A stretch of 64,000 bases of DNA, taken from NCBI GenBank assembly GCA_947504205.1, contig CANNGL010000001.1, positions 930,001-994,000 of the forward strand. The letters are read 5' to 3'. Shown here one piece after another: positions 1-8,962 of the stretch. The notes under the pieces are model-generated. The model saw nothing but the letters and a program-made list of their open reading frames with translations. It ran no database searches and was not told the DNA's origin. A program made the position numbers and the translations under genes. This DNA is from an uncultured Litoreibacter sp. GTDB taxonomy: Bacteria > Pseudomonadota > Alphaproteobacteria > Rhodobacterales > Rhodobacteraceae. How positions within the stretch are numbered: the stretch's first letter is position 1; each line of letters starts with the position of its first letter.

Positions 1-86
1 TCCGGTCGCTCGACCTTCAACCCTTTCATCAGTTCGGCGCCAAGCGCGTCACCCGACGGCTCGCCTGCAACCAGATAAAGCTTCAC
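1..86 (-). CDS. lpxB: lipid-A-disaccharide synthase, N-terminal fragment
   Basis: Only the first 28 codons lie in the window; the gene runs off the left edge. The visible N-terminus reads MKLYLVAGEPSGDALGAELM from a GTG start, and the AGEPSGDxLGAxLM block is the family signature. LpxB is a peripheral membrane glycosyltransferase joining UDP-2,3-diacylglucosamine to lipid X to make the lipid A disaccharide. Its GTG overlaps the TGA of lpxI in the sequence GTGA, so the two are probably translationally coupled, and LpxI makes its co-substrate lipid X. Confidence 0.9.
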   Translation of the reverse strand, partial: MKLYLVAGEPSGDALGAELMKGLKVERP

Positions 87-1012
87 TCTTTCACCCAGAA
101 AAACAGGTCGTGCTGATCCGCCAGTTGGACGCAGGCGGCGTGATCAATCACCATGACAGATCCCGCTTCAATCACGATACCTTCCAATTGCACTTCGATG
201 GCGCGTAAAAAAGTCTGCGGCCCGACGGTCGGCATATCCACCCGCCGATCCTGACCGGGCTTCGCAGCCTTGACCAACACACCTCCAGCGGGAAACTTCG
301 GGTCGCGGCGCAACTCCCCAAACCGCGTCGCGTTGCCCGTCCCGGTCAAATAGTCCACCGCCAGCCCCAGCGGATCATCCCATGTGCTGTCGTTATTCAG
401 CAATGCCGCTCCGGCGCCCTCAGAGGGAACCATCAGCGAGCGCATCATCCAATCCGTTCCACCCAAGGCTTCGACCGCCAAAGCCTGTCCGTGCGACACG
501 ATGCAGGATTGGCCCAGATCAACGGCGCCCATCGCTCCGATAATATTGATCCCGCGTTCGGTATCTTTTTGCTGTTGTTCTGTGGCAGTGAGTTTGCCCT
601 GAAACCCGGCTTTGGGCAGCAAATCCGGGACAAGTTCATGCGCCGCTACGGGTTTGATGCCCGTCTCCTCGAAGAAACTGAGAACCGCCCGCAACGCACC
701 ATCGTCGCCCGATTGCAGCGCCCCCATCAGCCGCGGCACCAGTGGCATGGTGGCAGCATCAATGGCAGACGGGTCCACCTTCGGACGAGAGATCGCTCCC
801 ACCAGACAAACCTCTGTCGTGCCATAGCTCTTGAGCTCTGCAATCAACGAGCCAAGTGTCTCGATGCGAAACTTGATCGCCGGACGGTCGCCGCGTGCCG
901 TGCAGGGATATCCGTCCAATTCACAGATGCGAAACGCGCGCCCCTCGTTTTCGAGATGACGGATTACCAAACCGGGCAGCGCACCCTCTCCTGCGATCAG
1001 TGCAAGGCTCAT
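83..1012 (-). CDS. lpxI: UDP-2,3-diacylglucosamine pyrophosphatase LpxI
   Basis: A 309-residue protein of the LpxI (former DUF1009) family, which hydrolyses UDP-2,3-diacylglucosamine to lipid X and UMP at the cytoplasmic face of the inner membrane. Family features seen are the N-terminal LALIAGEGALPGLV, the central ATEQQQKDTERGINI region and GGTDWMM in the C-terminal domain. LpxI replaces LpxH in most alphaproteobacteria, and its place between lpxA and lpxB fits. The ATG is 4 bases after the lpxA stop and the stop overlaps the lpxB start. Confidence 0.93.
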   Translation of the reverse strand: MSLALIAGEGALPGLVIRHLENEGRAFRICELDGYPCTARGDRPAIKFRIETLGSLIAELKSYGTTEVCLVGAISRPKVDPSAIDAATMPLVPRLMGALQSGDDGALRAVLSFFEETGIKPVAAHELVPDLLPKAGFQGKLTATEQQQKDTERGINIIGAMGAVDLGQSCIVSHGQALAVEALGGTDWMMRSLMVPSEGAGAALLNNDSTWDDPLGLAVDYLTGTGNATRFGELRRDPKFPAGGVLVKAAKPGQDRRVDMPTVGPQTFLRAIEVQLEGIVIEAGSVMVIDHAACVQLADQHDLFFWVKE

Positions 1013-1016
1013 CAGA

Positions 1017-1802
1017 CTATCTCGGCGTCAGGAACGACCGATCCGTGTCGCCCAGGATAAAGTCCACAACCTCTTGCACATAGGCGCTGTCTGTCTCCTC
1101 CGACAAGCGATGCGCACGATCCTGAAACGCCCCATCGCCCTGCCGCAGCATCTGATAGGCCGCGCGCAAGGCAGTGATATCAGCCCGCGCCACACCCGAG
1201 CGCTTGAGACCCACATAATTCAGCCCGTCCAACTCACCACGCGGGGACTGCACCAAGCCGTAGGGAATGACATCATTGGTCACCATCGTCACCGCGCCAA
1301 TAATTGCGCCACGCCCAATACGCACAAACTGATGGATGCCAGACAGACCACCAATGATGACCTTGTCCTCGATCACACAATGGCCCGCCAGTGCAGCCTG
1401 ATTGGCCATGATCACTTCATTTCCGACGATAGCATCATGGCCCACATGAGCACCCGTCATGAACAGACAGTCATCGCCCACTCGGGTCACACCTCCGCCC
1501 CCTGACGTGCCGGTGTTCATCGTCACACCCTCCCGGATGCGATTGCGACGACCGACCTCAAGGCGCGTCATCTCACCCTCGAATTTCAAATCCTGCGGAA
1601 TTTCCCCGATGACCGCAAACGGGAATATGACCGTCTCTTCGCCAATCTGCGTGTCACCAGTGACGACAGCATGTGATTTCAGCTCCACGCGATTTCCCAA
1701 AACGACATTCGGGCCGACCGTGCAGAACGGACCGATCTTCACGTCCTGGCCAAGCGTCGCCCCCTCTTCGATCACCGCTGACGGGTGGATGTCTTGCGCC
1801 AT
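1017..1802 (-). CDS. lpxA: acyl-ACP--UDP-N-acetylglucosamine O-acyltransferase
   Basis: 261 residues, the usual LpxA length, made largely of left-handed beta-helix hexapeptide repeats with a C-terminal helical domain. The active-site segment HVGHD is followed by GNEVIMANQAALAGH and then GLSGIHQFVRIG, as in the family. LpxA puts the first 3-hydroxyacyl chain on UDP-GlcNAc in the cytoplasm. It starts 6 bases after fabZ and ends 4 bases before lpxI. Pairing with fabZ is typical, because both compete for 3-hydroxyacyl-ACP. Confidence 0.96.
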   Translation of the reverse strand: MAQDIHPSAVIEEGATLGQDVKIGPFCTVGPNVVLGNRVELKSHAVVTGDTQIGEETVIFPFAVIGEIPQDLKFEGEMTRLEVGRRNRIREGVTMNTGTSGGGGVTRVGDDCLFMTGAHVGHDAIVGNEVIMANQAALAGHCVIEDKVIIGGLSGIHQFVRIGRGAIIGAVTMVTNDVIPYGLVQSPRGELDGLNYVGLKRSGVARADITALRAAYQMLRQGDGAFQDRAHRLSEETDSAYVQEVVDFILGDTDRSFLTPR

Positions 1803-1808
1803 TGCGCG

Positions 1809-2267
1809 CTACTCCTTCGGCATATCCATCATGGCGGTAAACTCTGCCTCGGCCGCCATTTCGCCATCGACCGAGCCCACGCCCTTAAACTTCCACACCT
1901 TACCACCGGGCTTGCCTCGAGTGACAGTCACATGAAGTTTCAAAACATCACCGGGACCAACCTTGCGCCGGAACTTACATCCATCAATCGCCATGAAATA
2001 GACCAGCATGTCCTTATCGGCCAAATCCATGGTGACACCGACCATAACGGCAGCGGTTTGCGCCAGAGCTTCGATGATCATCACACCGGGCATGATTGGT
2101 GTTGCAGGGAAATGACCCTGAAAATGCGGCTCGTTGAACGTCACATTCTTGATACCTACAGCACTTTCGCCGGCAACGATGTCTTCTATCTTGTCCACCA
2201 AAAGAAACGGATAACGATGCGGAATGATGCGTTTGATCAGATTGATATCGGCACTTGTCTGCGTCAT
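1809..2267 (-). CDS. fabZ: 3-hydroxyacyl-[acyl-carrier-protein] dehydratase FabZ
   Basis: A 152-residue single hot-dog domain. The [10 protein letters not shown] motif is at residues 16-25, and the catalytic pair is visible as His in [11 protein letters not shown] and Glu in MIIEALAQ. FabZ dehydrates 3-hydroxyacyl-ACP in fatty acid elongation. It lies between skp, 65 bases upstream, and lpxA. In the common proteobacterial order lpxD sits between skp and fabZ; here that slot has only 65 noncoding bases and lpxD is found near 36 kb. Confidence 0.96.
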   Translation of the reverse strand: MTQTSADINLIKRIIPHRYPFLLVDKIEDIVAGESAVGIKNVTFNEPHFQGHFPATPIMPGVMIIEALAQTAAVMVGVTMDLADKDMLVYFMAIDGCKFRRKVGPGDVLKLHVTVTRGKPGGKVWKFKGVGSVDGEMAAEAEFTAMMDMPKE

Positions 2268-2332
2268 GATCTCTGTCTCCTCCCTGAGTGGATTAAGTGC
2301 TAGCAGCGCGAAGATGGCGGCACAAGACGCGC

Positions 2333-2923
2333 CTAGTTGTCCTGTGGGCTTGGAACGTCCGCATTTGGATCCGGCCGTTGAACGGGTTGCGGGCCGGTTT
2401 GTGCAGGCGGCGCCGCTTCGCCCAATTCCGCGTTAACGCGCTCGATCGCCGCGTCAGTAATGTCAATTTGCCGAACAGAGAAAATAACCGCGTTGTTGTT
2501 CAGGATCGCTACAGCGCCAGTTTCCTCGACCATGCTCAGCAACACCGGAAAGGCCAACTCGAAAAAGCGCGCACGTTCACGATCTGCCTGATTTCGAATG
2601 GCGTTGGCCTTGCGGTCCTGTGCCTGTCGAATTCCGGTAACCCGTTCGTCAAAATCCTCAGCCAGCAACCTGAATTCAGCGGGTTCCATCGCCGCGCGTT
2701 CGTCTGTCAGACGCTGCTCTTCCTCAACCAAAGCCGCTTCGATATTCCTGTTTTCGGCTGTCAGTTCGGCCGACGCCGCTTCCAGTTCTCGCTGAACCCG
2801 TTTTCCGAAATCCGATGAGACATAAAGCCGGTCCTGATTGAGCGTCAGAACCGGGCTGATGTTTTGGGCATGAGCCTGAAAGGCGAAGCCTGCAACCGCC
2901 GCCAGACAAAGGCCGCGCCACAT
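2333..2923 (-). CDS. skp: OmpH/Skp-family periplasmic chaperone
   Basis: 196 residues with a short N-terminal signal peptide ([18 protein letters not shown], cleavage after AHA) and a long charged helical middle rich in Glu, Arg and Ala, as expected for the coiled-coil tentacles of Skp. The C-terminal tail is Pro-rich. Skp holds unfolded outer-membrane proteins in the periplasm and passes them to BamA, which is encoded 3 bases upstream. Sequence conservation in this family is low, so the call leans on architecture and position. Confidence 0.88.
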   Translation of the reverse strand: MWRGLCLAAVAGFAFQAHAQNISPVLTLNQDRLYVSSDFGKRVQRELEAASAELTAENRNIEAALVEEEQRLTDERAAMEPAEFRLLAEDFDERVTGIRQAQDRKANAIRNQADRERARFFELAFPVLLSMVEETGAVAILNNNAVIFSVRQIDITDAAIERVNAELGEAAPPAQTGPQPVQRPDPNADVPSPQDN

Positions 2924-2926
2924 GGG

Positions 2927-5275
2927 CTAGAACCGTGTCGAGACAGTCAGGTCGAAGCTGCGTTCCCGGTCGTAGTCTTCTTTGACCAGAGCTTTCGAGA
3001 AGTTGAAACGCAACGGACCGATCTGTGTATCCCAGAAGACCGAGAAACCCACGACAGACCGAAGTCTCAAGCTATCATCAACGACCCCACCGGGTTGCGT
3101 CGCACCCGCCGTTCCAGCGACATCATCAAGCCCCCAGACAGAGCCTACGTCAAAGAACAGACCACCGGTGATCCCGTATTCCTCTGGCAGCCCAAGCGGG
3201 AACTCTGCCTCAAGGCGCGCCACAGCGAAGAAGTTACCGCCAAGCGCGTCACCATTGGCCGAGTCGCGATCTCGGGGACCGACACCGGCACCATCAAAGC
3301 CGCGCATCCGGCTGGTATTGAGGAAGTATCTTTCGCTGATCCGAGAATTGCCAGTCAGACGTGTCAGTGCGCCGAACTCAAACGCTGCGCGCAACGTGAC
3401 CTCTTCCCGGGCAACCAATGTCTCCGCTGAGATCAGACCATCTGTCTTGATATAACGAACATCGCCACCCAGACCCGCATATTCCTGCCCGAACCGAAGC
3501 AAAACACCGGAAGTCGGGTTAAGGCCCGAACGGCGCGTGTCATAGGAATATGTATAGCTCAAAGACGATGTCGTCTGCGATCCGGCATCCCGCTGAATGA
3601 TCGGCGACACATTTGCTGCAACATTTCGGACCGTGTCTTTTGACACGCGGTAACCAAGCCTTAGCCTGCCGTTTTCGCTGACCGGAAATTGCAGGAAGGG
3701 TGAGAACCCGACATTGCGCGTATCGTACTGAGCGAACTCTGCTTCCGTCGTCTGATAATAGGCCGTCAGGCCAAATTCCAGATCACGCCCGAGAAAGGCG
3801 GGCTCAATGAATGTCACCGACGTATCTTGCGTGTCAGACCCCGTGTCAAAGGAGAAAGACAATCGCTGTCCACGGCCCAGAAAGTTTCTCTCGGAGAAGC
3901 TGATGTTGAACCCGACCCCGCCAACAGAGCCATAGCTTACGCCGAAGCCCAGCGACCCGGTGGTCGTTTCTTCGACATCGACATCCACGATAACTTGCTC
4001 AGGGCTTGACCCCTCGCGTGTGTTGACGTCGGCCACGGTAAAGTAGTTCAGCGCCCGGATACGCTCAGCCGCATCGCGGATTTCGCGTGGATTAAACGGA
4101 TCACCTTCGACCGTGCGGAACTGGCGGCGCACCACGCGGTCAAGTGTGGTCTCGTTGCCTTCGATATCGATACGTTCGACAAATACTCTTGGGCCACGCG
4201 TCACCACAAATTCGATGTCCAGCGTCAGTGCCGCATCATTGCGCACCACCCTTGGCTCGACCCGAATAAAGTTCAGACCTTTGCGCAAAGCCAGTCGTTC
4301 CATCCGTGTGATGGTGTTCTCAATCTTGGCCGGCGAATAAGTTTGGCCGGTTCGAATGCGATTGACGGCGGCGAACTCATCTGGGTCGATTTCGGTCAGA
4401 TCGCTCGTTGTGGTGATTTCGCCAAAGCTGAACTGCTGACCTTCCTGCACCTTGAAGGTGACGAAGAAGGCGTCGCGCTCACGCGTGATTTCAGGTGTTG
4501 CCGACAGCACCTGAAAATCGACATAGCCACGCGACAGATAGAAATCGCGCAGAAGCTGACGGTCGAACGCGATACGATCCGCAATGAATGTGTCGCTCTG
4601 GATGATTGCTCGGAAAATACCGGCCTGCTTACTTTCAACGACGCGGCGCAAACGGCGATCAGAGAACGCCCTGTTTCCGACAAAACTGATGCGCTCAAGC
4701 TCTGACACGCGGCCTTCGGCCACTTCGAATACAAGATCGACACGGTTTTGGCTGCGCGGAATGACGCGCGGGGTGACCGTGGCGGCCACGCGACCTGCCT
4801 GCCGGTAAGCCTCGGTGATCAATGCGGCGTCGGCCTCGGCAGTTGCCGGGTTATAGACGCGTCGCGACTGCGACTGGATCAGGCTGGCCAGATCTTCGTC
4901 CTTGAGACGTTGGTTGCCCTCGACATTCACGCGGTTGATCGTCGGGTATTCCTTAACCGACACCACCAGTGTTCCGCCCGTCGGGATCAGATCTGCCGTT
5001 TCAAAGAGACCCGAGCGTTGTAGGCGCTGCACCGCGTCGTTCAATTGGCCCGCCGAGACAGTCTGTCCGGGTGAGAGGCGCAGAAAACTCAGGATCGTCG
5101 CATCCGACACCCGTTGGTTTCCCTCAATCTGAACTTGGCTAAACTGAAATGCCTGTGCCTGTGCAACATTCACAGAAACCGCCGACACAGTGATTGCTCC
5201 GGCTCCCAGAACCGCAACAACTGACAGAGATTTCAAAATGTGGCTCAGAGTCCGCGTCGCTGGTGCGATCTTCAT
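2927..5275 (-). CDS. bamA: outer membrane protein assembly factor BamA
   Basis: 782 residues from the chosen ATG at 5275. An in-frame GTG at 5299 is possible but has no visible ribosome site. A signal peptide ends near residue 41 (VNVAQA), five POTRA repeats follow beginning with VQIEGNQRVSD, and a beta-barrel runs from about residue 420 to the terminal Phe (LTVSTRF), the usual Bam recognition end. BamA folds and inserts outer-membrane proteins. A terminator lies between rseP and bamA with a TTGACA element after it, so bamA probably has its own promoter. Confidence 0.95.
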   Translation of the reverse strand: MKIAPATRTLSHILKSLSVVAVLGAGAITVSAVSVNVAQAQAFQFSQVQIEGNQRVSDATILSFLRLSPGQTVSAGQLNDAVQRLQRSGLFETADLIPTGGTLVVSVKEYPTINRVNVEGNQRLKDEDLASLIQSQSRRVYNPATAEADAALITEAYRQAGRVAATVTPRVIPRSQNRVDLVFEVAEGRVSELERISFVGNRAFSDRRLRRVVESKQAGIFRAIIQSDTFIADRIAFDRQLLRDFYLSRGYVDFQVLSATPEITRERDAFFVTFKVQEGQQFSFGEITTTSDLTEIDPDEFAAVNRIRTGQTYSPAKIENTITRMERLALRKGLNFIRVEPRVVRNDAALTLDIEFVVTRGPRVFVERIDIEGNETTLDRVVRRQFRTVEGDPFNPREIRDAAERIRALNYFTVADVNTREGSSPEQVIVDVDVEETTTGSLGFGVSYGSVGGVGFNISFSERNFLGRGQRLSFSFDTGSDTQDTSVTFIEPAFLGRDLEFGLTAYYQTTEAEFAQYDTRNVGFSPFLQFPVSENGRLRLGYRVSKDTVRNVAANVSPIIQRDAGSQTTSSLSYTYSYDTRRSGLNPTSGVLLRFGQEYAGLGGDVRYIKTDGLISAETLVAREEVTLRAAFEFGALTRLTGNSRISERYFLNTSRMRGFDGAGVGPRDRDSANGDALGGNFFAVARLEAEFPLGLPEEYGITGGLFFDVGSVWGLDDVAGTAGATQPGGVVDDSLRLRSVVGFSVFWDTQIGPLRFNFSKALVKEDYDRERSFDLTVSTRF

Positions 5276-5316
5276 TTTCTTCTGATCCCGCTCTAACACT
5301 CAATATGTTGTGAACC

Positions 5317-5345
5317 TAGCTACCCCGAGTCCCTTCGGTTGTCAA
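5317..5345 (-). promoter_or_regulatory. candidate promoter for bamA-skp-fabZ-lpxAI-lpxB
   Basis: On the minus strand a perfect TTGACA (5345-5340) is followed after 17 bases by TAGCTA (5322-5317). The -35 is excellent and the -10 poor, so this may be an activator-dependent or alternative-sigma promoter. It lies just after the terminator at 5388-5359 and about 40 bases before the bamA ATG, where a second start for the outer-membrane biogenesis genes would be expected. Confidence 0.35.
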
Positions 5346-5358
5346 AAGCCCAAACAGC

Positions 5359-5388
5359 AAAAAACGCCTGCGGCGAGGCAGGCGTTTT
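5359..5388 (-). terminator. intrinsic terminator after the rseP operon
   Basis: An 11-base perfect stem, AAAACGCCTGC paired with GCAGGCGTTTT, with a 6-base loop; on the minus strand it ends in a T run. It lies 25 bases after the stop of the 41-codon ORF and ends the uppS-cdsA-dxr-rseP transcript before bamA. Confidence 0.85.
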
Positions 5389-5413
5389 CCGAGATTATTG
5401 TGTATCGGAGGCC

Positions 5414-5539
5414 TTAAAGGCCAGACAGGTAGGCTGCTGCGCTCATTCCTGCGAAAATGGCCATCGGCCACAAGAAACGATCAAAGTTCAAAAGAACCAA
5501 AAACTTAAGCCCCGAAAATCCGTCGTGTATATGTTGCAT
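5414..5539 (-). CDS. 41-residue putative membrane microprotein
   Basis: A small ORF, MQHIHDGFSGLKFLVLLNFD then RFLWPMAIFAGMSAAAYLSGL. It has a recognisable ribosome site (AGGGAA about 9 bases before the ATG), lies 67 bases after the rseP stop, and is followed within 25 bases by a strong terminator, so it would be the last gene of the rseP operon. Residues about 9-19 are hydrophobic and 23-41 could form one transmembrane helix, with a conserved-looking NFDRFLWP turn. I do not recognise the family. Supporting signs are the ribosome site, the position and the sensible amphipathic content. Confidence 0.6.
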   Translation of the reverse strand: MQHIHDGFSGLKFLVLLNFDRFLWPMAIFAGMSAAAYLSGL

Positions 5540-5606
5540 GGCTACGATTCCCTAAGAAAACGACACCGTTAACCTATCTTCGGATTGGGGCGGAAATGCG
5601 GCAAAA

Positions 5607-6941
5607 TCAGGGGCAGAACAGGTCATTGGACAGCGCAAAGACCATCAATGAAAGCAACAAAGTCAGCCCGCCCATCATCAAAACCTGCAATGCGCGGTCG
5701 CTTGGCGGCGCGCCAGTGACAGCCTCATACGCGTGAAATACAAGGTGCCCGCCATCCAGAACCGGGATCGGAAACAGGTTCAAAAGACCGACAGCCGTGC
5801 TCAACACCGCGATGAACCAGATAAACTCGGTCAGTCCCTGGCTGGCCATATCGCCCGAGGTCTGCGCGATACCAATCGGCCCCTGAATATTACACGAGCT
5901 GATTGCCCCGGTGATCATGTGCCAAAGCCCTGAAAGACTGGATTGCGCAATAAACCAGGTTTGGTTCACACCACCCCAGATCGCTTCGCCGATCCCCAGT
6001 GTTTCGCGGGGTGGCTCAAAAAAGGCACCGCCGGAAAACCCGATCAGCCAGCGCTTCTCGAACCCGTCCGCCGTTGGCAGATCCCGTTCGCGGGGCGTCA
6101 GCGTGACATCAAAAGTCTCTCCACCCCGCCACACGGTCAGCGCCATCGGCGCACCCTGCCCGGCTTTTGCCGCATCCTGCACCTGTGACAGCGCATGCAC
6201 TTCGACACCATCGACCGACATGATCACGTCACCCACCGCGAGACCCGCATCAATCGCAGCCGATTTCGGTTGTAGCTGATCAAGGATTGGCGGGAACGGG
6301 TAGACACTCTCGACCGTGACTTCGCGCTCATCTCTGAGAACCGTGTACTCGACCTGCGGCGCAGGCTCCGTCTCTCGGGCCGCCGTGTAGAAGGCGCTCA
6401 GATCAGGGGTTTCAACGCCGCCAACAGACAGGATCTTGTCGCCCGTCTCGAACCCTGCTTCATAGCCCGGCAGGTCTTTCACCTCACCGATGATTGCATC
6501 ATCAGGCGACGTGCCCGACACCGCGAAAATTCCAGCAAATACGATAATAGACAGAATGAAATTGAACACCGGACCAGCCGCAACAGTTGCCGCCCGCCGC
6601 CAAAGAACAGCGCCATGCATGGTGCGTTTGCGTTCCGCATCGCTCAAGCCGGATATCGCGTCACCATCCTTGCCAGAGGCCGCATCCGCATCGCCCAGAA
6701 ACTTGACATACCCGCCCAGCGGAAAAGCCGCGAGTTGCCACTTGGTGCCGCGTTTATCTACGCGAGACCAGATGACCGGGCCAAACCCCAGCGAGAAAAC
6801 CTCTGCATGAATGCCGCACCAGCGCCCCACGATGTAGTGACCATACTCATGAATCGCTACAATCACGCTCAGGGCAATGACAAACGCCAGAAGCGTACTG
6901 ATAAACCCACCGAAGGACGGCACCATGCCGATAATGTCCAT
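5607..6941 (-). CDS. rseP: RIP metalloprotease RseP (site-2 protease)
   Basis: 444 residues from the ATG at 6941, which has AGGA 9 bases upstream; an upstream TTG at 6965 has weaker support. The zinc motif HEYGH is at residues 31-35 in the first transmembrane helix, two periplasmic PDZ domains occupy the middle (around GYEAGFETGDKILSVGG and IDAGLAVGDVIMSVDG), and the third zinc ligand is in LDGGH near residue 395. RseP cleaves membrane-bound anti-sigma factors and remnant signal peptides inside the membrane. It sits in the usual dxr-rseP-bamA order. Confidence 0.95.
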   Translation of the reverse strand: MDIIGMVPSFGGFISTLLAFVIALSVIVAIHEYGHYIVGRWCGIHAEVFSLGFGPVIWSRVDKRGTKWQLAAFPLGGYVKFLGDADAASGKDGDAISGLSDAERKRTMHGAVLWRRAATVAAGPVFNFILSIIVFAGIFAVSGTSPDDAIIGEVKDLPGYEAGFETGDKILSVGGVETPDLSAFYTAARETEPAPQVEYTVLRDEREVTVESVYPFPPILDQLQPKSAAIDAGLAVGDVIMSVDGVEVHALSQVQDAAKAGQGAPMALTVWRGGETFDVTLTPRERDLPTADGFEKRWLIGFSGGAFFEPPRETLGIGEAIWGGVNQTWFIAQSSLSGLWHMITGAISSCNIQGPIGIAQTSGDMASQGLTEFIWFIAVLSTAVGLLNLFPIPVLDGGHLVFHAYEAVTGAPPSDRALQVLMMGGLTLLLSLMVFALSNDLFCP

Positions 6942-6980
6942 GCTCGGTCCTAATCCTCTGCTCAATCCAAATCGCGGTGC

Positions 6981-8141
6981 TTATGTCGCCACATCATGCG
7001 CCATCTGTCTTGCGAGATGGTCTGCGTCTTGCACCTTATCAAGGGTCAGGGCGTCGCACGCAAGCGCTCCCTGCCCGTCCAATGCATTCAAAACTTTGTC
7101 AACGATACGCGCCATATCCAAAAACCCGATCTTCTCGGCGATGAACAAATCCAGCGCCGCCTCTTTGGCCGCGTTAAACACAGCACCAGCCAGCCCGCCG
7201 CGCTCCATCACGAATTGCGCCAGCTCAAGTGCCGGGTAGCGCGCCGGATCGGCCTGCTTGAAATTCAACGTTGCGATCTTGGCCAGATCAAGGCGCTCAA
7301 CAGGCAAATGCCCGCGCTCTGGCCAATTCAACGCATAACCAATTGCATGGCGCATATCATGTGGTCCGATATGGGCCATCAATGCCCCGTCATTGAACCC
7401 CACCAGCGCGTGCACAAGGCTTTCAGGATGAATGATCGCCTCGATCTTGTCTGGGCCGACCCCAAAGAACTCCTTGGTTTCGATCAACTCCATCGCCTTG
7501 TTGAACAAGGTAGCACTGTCAATCGTGATCCGCTGGCCCATGTCCCAGTTCGGATGAGAAGAGGCCTGCGCCAGTGTCGCCTCCGCCAACTTTTCGACCG
7601 GCCAATCGCGGAAGGCGCCACCAGACGCCGTGATGATCACCCGCTCGACCCGGTTGATGTCTTCGCCCACCAGCGCCTGAAACACCGCCGAATGCTCGCT
7701 GTCGACCGGCAACACTGTCGCGCCGTGACGCTTGGCTTCGTTCAGCAGTAACGATCCGGCTGTGACCAGCGACTCCTTGTTGGCGAGCGCCAAGGTCGTG
7801 CCTTGCTTCAGGGCGGCCAAACCGGGGACCAATCCGGCAGCGCCGACAATCGCGGACATCACCCAATCGGTCGGGCGCGCCGCGAGCTCTTCAATCGCTT
7901 GCGTCCCCGCGGCAGTCTCGATACCTGTTCCGGCAAGCGCAGCTTTTAGATCTTCGTGACACGCCTCAAATGCGGTCACCGCGATATCGGCTTGCAAGGC
8001 TTTGGCCTGCTCCGCCAGACGCGCCACATTGCGCCCACCTGTCAGGCCAACGACGTCGTAACGCTCCGGCGCGCGCGCAATCAGATCAACGGTGTTTTCC
8101 CCGATGGAGCCTGTGGCCCCGAAAATTGTGACACGGCGCAT
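6981..8141 (-). CDS. dxr: 1-deoxy-D-xylulose 5-phosphate reductoisomerase
   Basis: 386 residues, typical for Dxr. The NADPH-binding GATGSIG is at residues 8-14, and the metal and substrate site is seen as PVDSEHSAVFQ, ASGGAFRDWP and MGQRITIDSATLFNKAMELIE (the last given in shortened form as the MGQRITIDSAT block). Dxr makes 2-C-methyl-D-erythritol 4-phosphate, the committed step of the MEP isoprenoid pathway. It starts 4 bases after cdsA; the isoprenoid made here feeds UppS two genes upstream. Confidence 0.96.
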   Translation of the reverse strand: MRRVTIFGATGSIGENTVDLIARAPERYDVVGLTGGRNVARLAEQAKALQADIAVTAFEACHEDLKAALAGTGIETAAGTQAIEELAARPTDWVMSAIVGAAGLVPGLAALKQGTTLALANKESLVTAGSLLLNEAKRHGATVLPVDSEHSAVFQALVGEDINRVERVIITASGGAFRDWPVEKLAEATLAQASSHPNWDMGQRITIDSATLFNKAMELIETKEFFGVGPDKIEAIIHPESLVHALVGFNDGALMAHIGPHDMRHAIGYALNWPERGHLPVERLDLAKIATLNFKQADPARYPALELAQFVMERGGLAGAVFNAAKEAALDLFIAEKIGFLDMARIVDKVLNALDGQGALACDALTLDKVQDADHLARQMAHDVAT

Positions 8142-8145
8142 CAGA

Positions 8146-8934
8146 TCAAAGCGGGATCGGTGGGAAGTCCACCAGTTGTTCGATCAGAAGCAGGAAGATC
8201 GACGCCCCGAGCATCCCGTCGAAACGGTCGAAGACACCCCCATGCCCCGGGATCAGGTTCGAGCTGTCCTTGACGCCCATCTTTCGCTTCATCGCGCTTT
8301 CCCCGATATCGCCCAGTTGCGAGGCCATCGACAACGATACTGCGATGCCCAGCAGCCCGATGCCCACGCCCGATTGTGCCACGTAAGGAATGCTGACCAC
8401 CAGCGCGCCGACCCAGCCCGCGACAGTCCCCGACCACGTCTTCTTCGGGCTCACTTGCGGCCAGAACTTCGGCCCGCCAATAAAGCGCCCGGCAAAATAA
8501 CCCAAAACGTCAGTGGCTATAACAACCAAGGCAAGCCAGAGCATCCAGTTGAAACCAAAATCATCGCGCAGCAGGCCCAGGCCAAAGGACGCCACAAGAA
8601 TGAGAGCCGTAAAGATCATGTAGAGCGTGCGGTTCCGGTCCAGCAAAGCGATCCCGGCAATCGCGGGGGCCAGCAAAAACGGCAGGCCCAGCCCACCGGG
8701 CAGAATACGCGCGGCTATAAATGCGCCTGCAGCCAGTGCGGCGAGGCTCAAGGCTCGCTTCGGCCCACCGCCCAGCATACCGACCAGTTCCCAGACCAAT
8801 GCCGCGACCACCAAGGCCAGCAGCAACAAGAACCAGACGCCCCCGATCCACATGGCCGCAATGCCGACCACAGCCATAACGGCCCCTGACGACATGCGTG
8901 TCGCCAGATCTACAAATTTCTCAGATGTGGCCAT
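8146..8934 (-). CDS. cdsA: phosphatidate cytidylyltransferase CdsA
   Basis: A 262-residue polytopic membrane protein with about seven hydrophobic segments. The C-terminal CDP-alcohol signature is complete at about residues 213-239: SAMKRKMGVKDSSNLIPGHGG then VFDRFDG. CdsA converts phosphatidic acid and CTP to CDP-diacylglycerol in the inner membrane. It lies 28 bases after uppS and 4 bases before dxr, the conserved order. Confidence 0.95.
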   Translation of the reverse strand: MATSEKFVDLATRMSSGAVMAVVGIAAMWIGGVWFLLLLALVVAALVWELVGMLGGGPKRALSLAALAAGAFIAARILPGGLGLPFLLAPAIAGIALLDRNRTLYMIFTALILVASFGLGLLRDDFGFNWMLWLALVVIATDVLGYFAGRFIGGPKFWPQVSPKKTWSGTVAGWVGALVVSIPYVAQSGVGIGLLGIAVSLSMASQLGDIGESAMKRKMGVKDSSNLIPGHGGVFDRFDGMLGASIFLLLIEQLVDFPPIPL

Positions 8935-8962
8935 CCTGTCCCCGATAACCGTCTACCTCAGC

